From positions 1 through 15,461 of the forward strand of contig JAIRRE010000031.1 in NCBI GenBank assembly GCA_031256125.1: a DNA stretch of 15,461 nucleotides, in the 5' to 3' direction. The DNA comes from Burkholderiaceae bacterium. GTDB lineage: Bacteria > Pseudomonadota > Gammaproteobacteria > Burkholderiales > Burkholderiaceae_C. The notes under the pieces were generated by a model, which saw only the letters and a list, made by a program, of their open reading frames with translations, had not been told where the DNA came from and made no database searches. Shown piece after piece: positions 1-6,050 of the stretch (the first letter of the stretch is position 1; the number at the start of each line of letters is the position of its first letter). The position numbers and the translations under genes are program-made.

Positions 1-386
1 ACCACCATGGCGCAGCGCGCGGCAAGCGCAGTGCCAATCGCGTTGGTACCCTGCTGGCTTTCCGCCCAATTGGCGCCGGGTCGAAGCGCGACTTTCTCCG
101 CGCGCCGCAGAAAATCGTCGTCGCCAATTGAATGCAGGATTAGCCCCTCGGCATTTGTCAGCACGATCATGCTTTGCGTATTGGCAATCTGCTCGCGCAA
201 GGTTTCCATCACCGGCATGGCATGAACGCACAACACGCGGTTTTGCTCGCGTTTGAGCGACAGTCCGGAATGGGAAAGTACCGCATAGTCAGGCCGCAAC
301 GAGGCGCTGAGTCCAAAAGTCTCGGACCGCGCATGCGCCTGCTGGAGGAGCGCGGCAAGCGCTTGACTGTGGGAGGGCAAAACCAT
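1..386 (-). CDS. acoR: AcoR-type sigma-54-dependent activator, N-terminal part (cut by window edge)
   Basis: Reading the minus strand gives 128 open codons that run off the left edge. From about residue 60 they match the GAF sensor region of AcoR/EutR-type sigma-54 enhancer-binding proteins: PVMETLREQIANTQSMIVLT, then HSIGDDDFLRRAEK, then GTNAIGTAL. The AAA+ and Fis-type DNA-binding domains would lie outside the window, so they are inferred from the family. Such proteins sense a small carbon compound (acetoin, ethanol, an aldehyde or similar) and switch on a divergent oxidation gene, which fits the aldehyde dehydrogenase on the other side of the gap. The start at 386 (MVLPSHSQA) is the first in-frame ATG but lacks a clear ribosome-binding site. 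An in-frame TTG at 437 is an alternative. The symbol names the family, not a proven inducer. Confidence 0.8.
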   Translation of the reverse strand, partial: MVLPSHSQALAALLQQAHARSETFGLSASLRPDYAVLSHSGLSLKREQNRVLCVHAMPVMETLREQIANTQSMIVLTNAEGLILHSIGDDDFLRRAEKVALRPGANWAESQQGTNAIGTALAARCAMV

Positions 387-482
387 CCGACCGGCGGTCG
401 GATAAACCTCATCGTGCCTGTTCGTCTCCTGAAGCAACCGGCGTCTTCGCGCCCTATATGCGTAACCACTGCCTCTGTATAA

Positions 483-510
483 ATTTTACGCAGAACACTC
501 TCGCATCCAA
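483..510 (-). promoter_or_regulatory. Candidate sigma-70 promoter for acoR
   Basis: On the minus strand TTGGAT (505-510) is followed after 16 bases by TAAAAT (483-488). This resembles -35 and -10 elements and would give a leader of about 90 nt before the start at 386. It rests on pattern matching only, in the most AT-rich part of the gap. Confidence 0.35.
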
Positions 511-532
511 ACCGACAAATACGTGCAAATTT

Positions 533-552
533 TGAACACCTGGAACAGTTCA
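533..552. promoter_or_regulatory. Candidate activator site (inverted repeat)
   Basis: GAAC-A-GTTC is a perfect 9-bp palindrome at 543-551. It sits inside a wider TGAAC (533-537) / GTTCA (548-552) pair, and a further GAACAC occurs near 493. The palindrome lies about 75 bp upstream of the -24 element, a normal distance for an upstream activating site bound by a sigma-54 activator. Binding by the AcoR-like protein is inference. Confidence 0.35.
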
Positions 553-625
553 CTGCTCCGAATAGGCGCATATGGGGTGTCGCGGCCATTGCAATTCCCG
601 GTGAATCCCCTTTCTTTTTACGCAC

Positions 626-641
626 TGGTACGGTTCGTGCA
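626..641 (+). promoter_or_regulatory. Sigma-54 (-24/-12) promoter of the aldehyde dehydrogenase
   Basis: TGGTAC, five bases, then GTGCA gives the invariant GG (627-628), ten bases, GC (639-640) of sigma-54 promoters. Against the consensus TGGCAC-N5-TTGCA there are two mismatches. Transcription would start near 652, about 50 nt before the ATG at 704. The neighbouring AcoR-type gene makes this reading more likely. Confidence 0.75.
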
Positions 642-703
642 CCGAGTGTTGGAGGCGCGTCAGCACGCCAACCATCTGGCCGTCAACCCTAGGAGACATT
701 GAC

Positions 704-2230
704 ATGGACATGTTTGAACTCAAGCAATTCAACCTCGATATCGCTTGGCCTTACAAACAGCAGTACGACAACTTCATTGGCGGCAAATGGGTGGCTCCGG
801 CGGCGGGTCGCTACTTTGAAAACGTCTCGCCGATCACGGGCAAATCATTCTGCCAGGTCGCCCAGTCCGACGCCACCGATATCGACCGCGCGCTCGATGC
901 CGCCTACGCCGCGCAAGACAAATGGGGCAAAATCCCGATCGCCGAACGCGCCAACATCCTGCTCAAAATCGCCGACCGCATAGAGCAGAATGCCCAGCGG
1001 CTAGCGATCGTCGAAACTATCGACAACGGCAAACCCTTGCGCGAAACCATGGCTGCGGATATTCCGCTGGCCATTGATCATTTCCGCTATTTCGCCGGTT
1101 GCGCCCGGGCGCAGGAAGGTGCCATCTCCGAAATCGACGAGCACACCGTAGCCTACCATTTTCACGAACCGATCGGTGTGGTCGGGCAGATCATTCCGTG
1201 GAACTTTCCACTGCTGATGGCCGCGTGGAAGCTGCCGCCCGCGCTGGCCGCCGGCTGCTGCGTAGTGCTCAAGCCCGCCGAACAAACACCCGCCTCTATC
1301 ATGGTGCTGATGGATCTGATCGCCGATCTGTTGCCGCCGGGCGTGGTCAACGTGGTCAACGGTTACGGCAAGGAAGCGGGCGAGGCGCTTGCGACAAGTA
1401 AACGCATTGCCAAAATCGCCTTCACAGGTTCCACGCCGGTGGGACAGCGCATTCTGCACGCGGCGGCGGACAATCTGATTCCCTCGACGGTGGAGCTAGG
1501 CGGCAAAAGCCCCAACATCTTCTTTGCCGACGTGATGAATGCCGATGACGAGTTTCTGGACAAGGCGCTGGAAGGTTTGTCTCTATTCGCGCTCAACCAG
1601 GGCGAAGTCTGTACCTGCCCTTCGCGTATTCTGGTTCAGGAGTCGATTTACGAGCGTTTCATAGAGCGCGCCGTCAAGCGCGTCCAGTCCATGAAGCAAG
1701 GACATCCGCTGGATAAGAACACCATGGTGGGCGCGCAGGTGTCGCAGCAGCAGATGGATCGGATTCTGGGTTACCTCGATGTGGGCCGTCAGGAAGGCGC
1801 GCAATGCCTCATCGGCGGCGAGCGCAACCGGCTCGGCAGCGATCTCAACGACGGTTTTTTCGTCAAGCCCACGCTGCTGTTCGGGAAAAACAGTATGCGC
1901 GTGTTCCAGGAAGAAATTTTCGGCCCGGTGGCTTCCGTCACCACGTTCAAAGATCAGGAAGACGCCATCCGCATCGCCAATGACAGCACCTATGGTTTGG
2001 GCGCGGGCGTGTGGACGCGCGACGGCACATGCGCCTATCAAATGGGCCGCGCCATTAAAGCGGGCCGCGTGTGGACCAACTGCTATCACCTGTATCCCGC
2101 GCACGCCGCTTTCGGCGGCTACAAAAAATCGGGCATCGGGCGCGAGACCCACAAGATGGCTTTGAACAACTATCAGCAGACCAAGAACCTGCTGGTCAGC
2201 TACAGCCCCAAGGCGCTGGGATTTTTCTGA
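704..2230 (+). CDS. exaC: NAD-dependent aldehyde dehydrogenase, ExaC/AcoD/AldB type
   Basis: This soluble enzyme oxidises short-chain aldehydes, typically acetaldehyde from ethanol or acetoin, to the acid using NAD. The 508-residue length matches the AldB/AcoD/ExaC subfamily. Visible motifs are PWNFP (165-169) with catalytic Asn167, cofactor-contacting Lys190 in [15 protein letters not shown] (240-247), general base Glu264 in VELGGKSP, and the nucleophile Cys303 in [11 protein letters not shown], which carries the extra Cys305 usual for this subfamily. AGGAG at 691-695, eight bases upstream, supports the ATG at 704; a second ATG at 710 is less likely. The divergent AcoR-type gene and the sigma-54 promoter point to induction by substrate. 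exaC and acoD are both used for this family; the exact substrate cannot be read from sequence. Confidence 0.93.
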   Translation: MDMFELKQFNLDIAWPYKQQYDNFIGGKWVAPAAGRYFENVSPITGKSFCQVAQSDATDIDRALDAAYAAQDKWGKIPIAERANILLKIADRIEQNAQRLAIVETIDNGKPLRETMAADIPLAIDHFRYFAGCARAQEGAISEIDEHTVAYHFHEPIGVVGQIIPWNFPLLMAAWKLPPALAAGCCVVLKPAEQTPASIMVLMDLIADLLPPGVVNVVNGYGKEAGEALATSKRIAKIAFTGSTPVGQRILHAAADNLIPSTVELGGKSPNIFFADVMNADDEFLDKALEGLSLFALNQGEVCTCPSRILVQESIYERFIERAVKRVQSMKQGHPLDKNTMVGAQVSQQQMDRILGYLDVGRQEGAQCLIGGERNRLGSDLNDGFFVKPTLLFGKNSMRVFQEEIFGPVASVTTFKDQEDAIRIANDSTYGLGAGVWTRDGTCAYQMGRAIKAGRVWTNCYHLYPAHAAFGGYKKSGIGRETHKMALNNYQQTKNLLVSYSPKALGFF

Positions 2231-2349
2231 AAACTTGCCCTCAAAGATTCAAAGCGCAGCGCTACGGGTGGTTGATCTTGATACGTAAAGCCTGCTCGCG
2301 CAAGCTTGTTTAGCGTTTGCCTTGACGTGCGCGCGGGTGGAGGCGGCGT
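2231..2349. other. Convergent gap between aldehyde dehydrogenase and amiC
   Basis: The two genes end facing each other over 119 bp. I see only very short palindromes (for example AGCGC-A-GCGCT near 2257) and no hairpin followed by a T run, so no terminator is called. Confidence 0.5.
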
Positions 2350-3753
2350 TCAAGCCGTCGGGCTGCGCGCCAGCGGCGGATTGACCGCGAAGTATTGCTG
2401 GATGCCGTCGATTAGTGCGTCGGCCATCGCGTTCTGGTAAGCCTCGGTGCGCAGGCGCATTTCTTCGTCGGGGTTGCTGATGAAAGCCGTTTCCACCAGC
2501 ACGCTGGGGATGTCCGGGGCCTTGAGTACCGCGAAGCCCGCGCGCTCGACGTTGCCGCTGTGCAGGTGCTCGATACCGCCAATTTGATGCAGCAGCGCGT
2601 CGCCGAGCTTGATGCTGTGGCGAATTTGCATGGTGGTGCTCATGTCGAACAAGGCGCTTTGCAGCAACGCATCGCGCTCGCCGCCCAGATAGACGCCGCC
2701 GATGCGGTCGGACTGGTTTTCGTTGTCGGCCAGCCAGCGCGCGGCGGCGCTGGATGCGCCATGTTGGGATAGCGCGAACACCCCCGCGCCGCGCGCTTCG
2801 GGCGTGGTAAAGGCGTCGGCATGAACGCTGACGAATAGGCTCGCGCCCACCCGCCGCGCCTTGGCTACGCGGGTGGCCAGCGGCACGAAGAAGTCCGAAT
2901 CGCGCGTCAAAAAAGCGCGCATCGGATTGCCATCAACGCGACTGGCGTCTATGCGATCACGCAACTTTTTGGCGATACGGATCACGATGTCTTTTTCATG
3001 CGTGCCCGCCGGGCCGGTCGCGCCGGGGTCTTCGCCGCCGTGGCCGGGGTCGATAGCGACGATGATGAGGCGCTGGGCGCTTGAACGCCCGATCGATGGC
3101 GCACCGCCACTTCTGGGGCCGACAGGATTGGCGGGAGTAGTTGCACCGCCCCGCTTTTGCCCCTGTTCCTGCCGCGCAATCCAATCGCCCAGCGCATCGC
3201 CACTGGCGGTTGTGCCGGGCACGGTTGCGGCCTCCGGGTTATTGGCGCTGGCGCCTGCGCCATTGCCCAGCCGCTGCGCGATCAGCGCCGCCAGCGGATC
3301 GACCGGATGCGCCGGATACAGATCGAACACCAGCCGGTACTGATACGCCGCCACGGGCGTGAGCGAGAACACCTGCGGCTGGATATCGCGCTTCAAGTCG
3401 ATTACCAGCCGCACCACATCCGGCGCGTTCTGACCGACGCGGATGCCGGCGATATTGGGGTCGTCGGGCCGCACCTTGGCCACCAGTTCGCGCAGCGCCG
3501 CGTCCAGTTCCAGGCCGTGGATATCCACCGCCAGGCGCGGCGGCGCGCCGATCATTTCGTGCGTGGCTTGCAGCGGCGCGTTCGATTCCAGCGTCACGCG
3601 CGTGTAGTCTTCGGCGGGCCAGATACGCACCGCGACGATGGCCGCGCCCCCCGCCATGCCGTGGGCCACCGACACGCCGCTTAACAATAGGGCCAACGCG
3701 CCGCCTTGTTGGAGTAGCGCGCGACGGCTGTGTGATAGCGCAAATCCGGTCAT
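2350..3753 (-). CDS. amiC: N-acetylmuramoyl-L-alanine amidase AmiC
   Basis: This periplasmic zinc amidase cleaves the peptide from MurNAc in peptidoglycan during daughter-cell separation. The N-terminus carries a twin-arginine signal (SRRALL, residues 9-14) followed by a hydrophobic stretch to about 31, as in E. coli AmiC. An AMIN domain (about 38-146) for septal targeting comes next, then a Pro/Gly/Ala-rich linker (about 163-227) and the Amidase_3 domain (about 230-455). Zinc ligands are His238 in DPGHGG, Glu253 in THEKD and His311 in VSVHADAF; the catalytic Glu is Glu421 in VLVETAFISN. At 467 residues it is full length. Its ATG overlaps the tsaE stop by four bases (ATGA), so the two are probably co-transcribed and translationally coupled. 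Confidence 0.95.
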   Translation of the reverse strand: MTGFALSHSRRALLQQGGALALLLSGVSVAHGMAGGAAIVAVRIWPAEDYTRVTLESNAPLQATHEMIGAPPRLAVDIHGLELDAALRELVAKVRPDDPNIAGIRVGQNAPDVVRLVIDLKRDIQPQVFSLTPVAAYQYRLVFDLYPAHPVDPLAALIAQRLGNGAGASANNPEAATVPGTTASGDALGDWIARQEQGQKRGGATTPANPVGPRSGGAPSIGRSSAQRLIIVAIDPGHGGEDPGATGPAGTHEKDIVIRIAKKLRDRIDASRVDGNPMRAFLTRDSDFFVPLATRVAKARRVGASLFVSVHADAFTTPEARGAGVFALSQHGASSAAARWLADNENQSDRIGGVYLGGERDALLQSALFDMSTTMQIRHSIKLGDALLHQIGGIEHLHSGNVERAGFAVLKAPDIPSVLVETAFISNPDEEMRLRTEAYQNAMADALIDGIQQYFAVNPPLARSPTA

Positions 3754-4265
3754 GTGGCGGGTGTTGATTCAAGCATTTGCAGCAACGCTCGGCCTCGCGC
3801 CGTGCGGGCCTGCACTGTAACGCCGCGGCGCTCGTCCGCGCCCACGCCAATGCAAATCGCCAGGTCCGGCGCAGGCAGCACGCCCGCCGCCTGTTCGGGC
3901 CATTCGGCCAGCTTGAGGCCCGGCCCGGCGTAAAGATCCCGCAAGCCCGCGTCAGCCCATTCGCGCGGGTCGCCAAAACGGTAGAAATCGAAATGAAAAA
4001 TTGGCCAACCACCCGACGCCTGGTACGGTTCCACCAGCGCGTAGGTCGGGCTTTTGATGCGTCCGGCCACGCCCAGCGCGCGCAGCAGATGGCGCACCAG
4101 AGTCGTCTTGCCAGCGCCCAAATCGCCGCGCAATTCCACCGTGGCATCGCGCAACTGCGGCGCACGGGACAGGCGTTGCGCGAAAGCGGCGGTATCGGCC
4201 TCGCTGCCCCAGCTATATTGAAGGCAATGTTCAACGGTTTTCGGAATTGACTCGTGACAGGACAT
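3750..4265 (-). CDS. tsaE: TsaE, ATPase of the t6A37 tRNA-modification complex
   Basis: TsaE works with TsaB and TsaD to make N6-threonylcarbamoyladenosine at position 37 of ANN-decoding tRNAs. The 171-residue protein shows the P-loop GDLGAGKTT (47-55), SPTY (72-75), the family motif HFDFYR (91-96) and EW at 121-122. The frame stays open upstream to 4427, but the added residues show no family similarity, and ATG 4265 gives the normal length. No in-frame start codon occurs between it and the conserved region. That ATG overlaps the queG ATG on the other strand by two bases, so there is no room for a promoter between the genes. The 3' end overlaps amiC by 4 bp. Confidence 0.93.
   Translation of the reverse strand: MSCHESIPKTVEHCLQYSWGSEADTAAFAQRLSRAPQLRDATVELRGDLGAGKTTLVRHLLRALGVAGRIKSPTYALVEPYQASGGWPIFHFDFYRFGDPREWADAGLRDLYAGPGLKLAEWPEQAAGVLPAPDLAICIGVGADERRGVTVQARTARGRALLQMLESTPAT
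4191..4219 (+). promoter_or_regulatory. Possible queG promoter inside tsaE
   Basis: With no space between the divergent start codons, the queG promoter must lie in tsaE coding sequence. TATATT at 4214-4219 matches five of six -10 positions and would give a leader of about 40 nt. The -35 position (4191-4196) is poor, so this is only a candidate. Confidence 0.25.
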
Positions 4266-5373
4266 GGTGGCTGACGTGAACGCGCTGGACGCGGCGCAAT
4301 TGTGGCCGCATATTCGTGCCTGGGCGCGGGAACTTGGCTTTGCGCGCGTCGGCGTCACCGGGATCGACCTGGCAGATGCCGAAATGGGTTTGATGCAATG
4401 GCTGGCCGCAGGATTCCACGGCGGCATGGACTACATGGCCGCGCACGGCGTGCGGCGCGCCCGCCCGGCGGAACTGGTGCTGGGCACGGTGAGCATCATT
4501 ACCGCACGCATGAATTATTTGCCGGGGAACACGTCCAATGACTGGCGCGTCATTGAGCGTGCGCGCCTGGCACGGCCAGAAGAGGGCGTGGTGTCGCTCT
4601 ATGCGCGAGGACGCGACTATCACAAAGTGGTGCGCGGGCGGTTGGCCGCCTTGCAACGCCGCATCGAACAAGCCATCGGGCCATTTGGTCACCGGGTGTT
4701 TAGCGACTCGGCACCGGTGCTGGAGGTGGAATTGGCGCGCCGCTCGGCCCCGGACTGGCGTGGCAAGCACACGCTGCTGATCGCGCCGGATGCCGGGTCG
4801 ATGTTTTTTTTGGGTGAGTTGTTCGTGGACTTCGCGCTGCCAGCGACTGAACCGGACGCTTTGAGCGACGCCGCGCACTGCGGTCGCTGCCGCGCTTGTC
4901 TGGACGCCTGTCCGACGCAGGCCATCGTCCAGCCGGGCCGGGTCGATGCGCGGCGCTGCATCTCTTATCTGACCATCGAGCACGGCGGGTCGATTCCCGA
5001 AGCGCTGCGGCCCTTGATCGGCAACCACATCTACGGCTGCGACGATTGCCAACTGGTTTGCCCCTGGAATAAATTCGCACGCCGCTCACCGCTGCCCGAC
5101 TTTGATCCGCGGCCGGGTTTTACCGGCGCGGCATTGGCCGATTTGTTCGCCTGGGACGAAACCGAATTCCTGCGCCGCGCCGAAGGCAGCGCGATCCGCC
5201 GCATCGGCCACACGCGCTGGCTGCGCAATGTGGCCGTGGCGCTGGGCAACGCACTGACCACGCTGGCACCGGGCGACGCGCGCCGGGCCGCGCTCGTGGC
5301 TGCGTTGGCCACGCGCATTGACCATCCACATCCGCTGGTACGCGAACATACGCGCTGGGCGTTGGAACATTGA
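4264..5373 (+). CDS. queG: Epoxyqueuosine reductase QueG
   Basis: This cobalamin-dependent iron-sulfur enzyme carries out the last step of queuosine synthesis, reducing epoxyqueuosine to queuosine in the anticodon of GUN tRNAs. The first cluster motif has Cys206, 209, 212 and 216 (HCGRCRACLDACP). The second set is Cys232, 259, 262 and 266 (GCDDCQLVCPWNKF). Asp148 in FSDSAPVLE corresponds to the proposed proton donor, and the C-terminal helical part (about 300-369) fits the HEAT-like repeat end. The 369-residue length is normal. An in-frame stop at 4255-4257 limits the start to 4264 or later; GTG at 4276, preceded by GGTGG, is a credible alternative. Both genes of this head-to-head pair modify tRNA. 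Confidence 0.95.
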   Translation: MVADVNALDAAQLWPHIRAWARELGFARVGVTGIDLADAEMGLMQWLAAGFHGGMDYMAAHGVRRARPAELVLGTVSIITARMNYLPGNTSNDWRVIERARLARPEEGVVSLYARGRDYHKVVRGRLAALQRRIEQAIGPFGHRVFSDSAPVLEVELARRSAPDWRGKHTLLIAPDAGSMFFLGELFVDFALPATEPDALSDAAHCGRCRACLDACPTQAIVQPGRVDARRCISYLTIEHGGSIPEALRPLIGNHIYGCDDCQLVCPWNKFARRSPLPDFDPRPGFTGAALADLFAWDETEFLRRAEGSAIRRIGHTRWLRNVAVALGNALTTLAPGDARRAALVAALATRIDHPHPLVREHTRWALEH

Positions 5374-5376
5374 GGC

Positions 5377-5396
5377 GCCGCTTTCCGGCCAGCGGC
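5377..5396 (+). terminator. Weak hairpin after queG
   Basis: GCCGCT (5377-5382) and AGCGGC (5391-5396) form a six-base stem with an eight-base loop, four bases after the queG stop. No T run follows, so it would be an incomplete intrinsic terminator. It lies between convergent queG and higA. Confidence 0.3.
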
Positions 5397-5423
5397 CAAG
5401 CTAACTGCGGTCAGCCGCGCGGG

Positions 5424-5696
5424 TCAATCAGAATCGACGGTATCGGGGGGTTGGTGTTGCGCCAGCCACATGTCGTAATTGGCTTGCAGATTGATCCAAA
5501 ACCGGGCCGGGCCGAAACCGGCTTGTTCAAGCTTGTACGCCAGGGGAGGGCGCAAGCGCACTTTCCCGTTGGCGATGTGCGACAGGAGCACGCGCGGCCA
5601 ATCAATTTGCTTGGCCACTTGGGTAATGGACAAGCCCAGCGATTCAAACACCGTTTCTTTGAGAATGATGCCGGGGTGTAAGTGCGTATGAATCAT
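5424..5696 (-). CDS. higA: HigA-family antitoxin (XRE helix-turn-helix)
   Basis: This is a small DNA-binding antitoxin that neutralises HigB and represses its own operon. The 90-residue form opens with HPGIILKETVFESLGLS, the HigA-family N-terminus, and has an XRE helix-turn-helix at about 24-45 (ITQVAKQIDWPRVLLSHIANG). I chose ATG 5696, which has GAAGG about 11 bases upstream; an in-frame GTG at 5708 would add four residues but has no ribosome-binding site. It follows the toxin gene, the usual order for hig loci. The ribosome-binding site lies in a hairpin that also contains the higB stop codon. Confidence 0.9.
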   Translation of the reverse strand: MIHTHLHPGIILKETVFESLGLSITQVAKQIDWPRVLLSHIANGKVRLRPPLAYKLEQAGFGPARFWINLQANYDMWLAQHQPPDTVDSD

Positions 5697-5702
5697 GATG
5701 TG

Positions 5703-5720
5703 CGGCACCTTCAGGTGCCG
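5703..5720 (-). promoter_or_regulatory. Hairpin spanning the higB stop and higA ribosome-binding site
   Basis: CGGCACCT (5703-5710) and AGGTGCCG (5713-5720) are perfect inverted repeats with a two-base spacer. In the mRNA, six pairs (CGGCAC/GUGCCG) would enclose a six-base loop CUGAAG that contains the UGA stop of higB. The higA ribosome-binding site GAAGG runs from the loop into the 3' arm. Ribosomes finishing higB would open it, so coupling of antitoxin to toxin translation is a reasonable inference. Confidence 0.6.
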
Positions 5721-5989
5721 TCTCTGTAATCGACAATATCAATGTCAACGCCCACGAAGCGAAAAATCAGCCGCCAGTTATCGTTCACCCATACGGACCA
5801 TAGGTTCGGTTGTGCGCCTTTGACCGGCTGCAGCCGAAGGGCGGGTTGACTAAGTTCTTGCGGGCTTTGAGCTACATCCAGCATAGACAGAACAATTCCC
5901 AGCTTTCTGGCGTGCCCCGCCGGAATGCCATGTACCTGCCCCATGCGAAATAACGCCTCAACGCCTTGGTGGTGGAAGTGAACGATCAT
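5711..5989 (-). CDS. higB: HigB-type toxin (RelE/ParE superfamily mRNA interferase)
   Basis: This 92-residue protein belongs to the plasmid-maintenance-killer branch of the RelE superfamily. Members cut mRNA on the ribosome until bound by HigA. Family landmarks are HFHHQGVEALFRMG at the start, RKLGIVLSMLDVAQ in the middle, LQPVKGAQPNLWSVWVND, and the strongly conserved NWRLIFRF (about 70-77) followed by DIVDYRD. The toxin-first order with the antitoxin immediately downstream is typical. No ribosome-binding site precedes ATG 5989, and a -10-like element ends only about six bases upstream, so the message may be leaderless or nearly so. Start and length fit the family. Confidence 0.92.
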   Translation of the reverse strand: MIVHFHHQGVEALFRMGQVHGIPAGHARKLGIVLSMLDVAQSPQELSQPALRLQPVKGAQPNLWSVWVNDNWRLIFRFVGVDIDIVDYRDGT

Positions 5990-5993
5990 GTCG

Positions 5994-6001
5994 ATATTAT
6001 G
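5994..6001 (-). promoter_or_regulatory. Candidate -10 element of the higBA promoter
   Basis: On the minus strand, overlapping CATAAT (5996-6001) and TAATAT (5994-5999) resemble -10 boxes. They end four to six bases before the higB ATG, which would place the transcript start at or next to the start codon. No good -35 is visible, and the likely parE terminator lies directly upstream. Confidence 0.4.
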
Positions 6002-6023
6002 TATGACGCGCGACCAAAGGGCT

Positions 6024-6050
6024 AAAAACGATGTTTTTGGTCACACATCG
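6024..6050 (-). terminator. Intrinsic terminator of parE
   Basis: Read on the minus strand, CGATGT (6050-6045), a ten-base loop and ACATCG (6034-6029) form a six-pair stem followed at once by TTTTT (6028-6024). The parE stop codon lies in the loop. The stem is short, so strength is uncertain, but hairpin plus T run at a gene end is the standard signal. Confidence 0.55.

Larger units (their letters stand above)
387..703. other. Divergent regulatory gap acoR / aldehyde dehydrogenase
   Basis: This 317-bp stretch contains no convincing gene; the open frames through it have no recognisable protein sequence. It holds a candidate acoR promoter, a GAACAGTTC palindrome (543-551) and the sigma-54 promoter (626-641). 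The layout, with activator sites upstream of a -24/-12 promoter, is usual for an enhancer-binding protein and its target. Confidence 0.7.

Noticed and set aside
209..625. 138-codon minus-strand frame overlapping acoR
   Set aside because: The frame that matches the AcoR GAF region is a different one; this sequence has no family features, although an ATG in it has a better ribosome-binding site.
2231..2349. Terminator between exaC and amiC
   Set aside because: Only short palindromes without a T run are visible.
4266..4427. N-terminal extension of TsaE
   Set aside because: The extra 54 codons are antisense to queG and do not resemble TsaE; the internal ATG gives the normal length.
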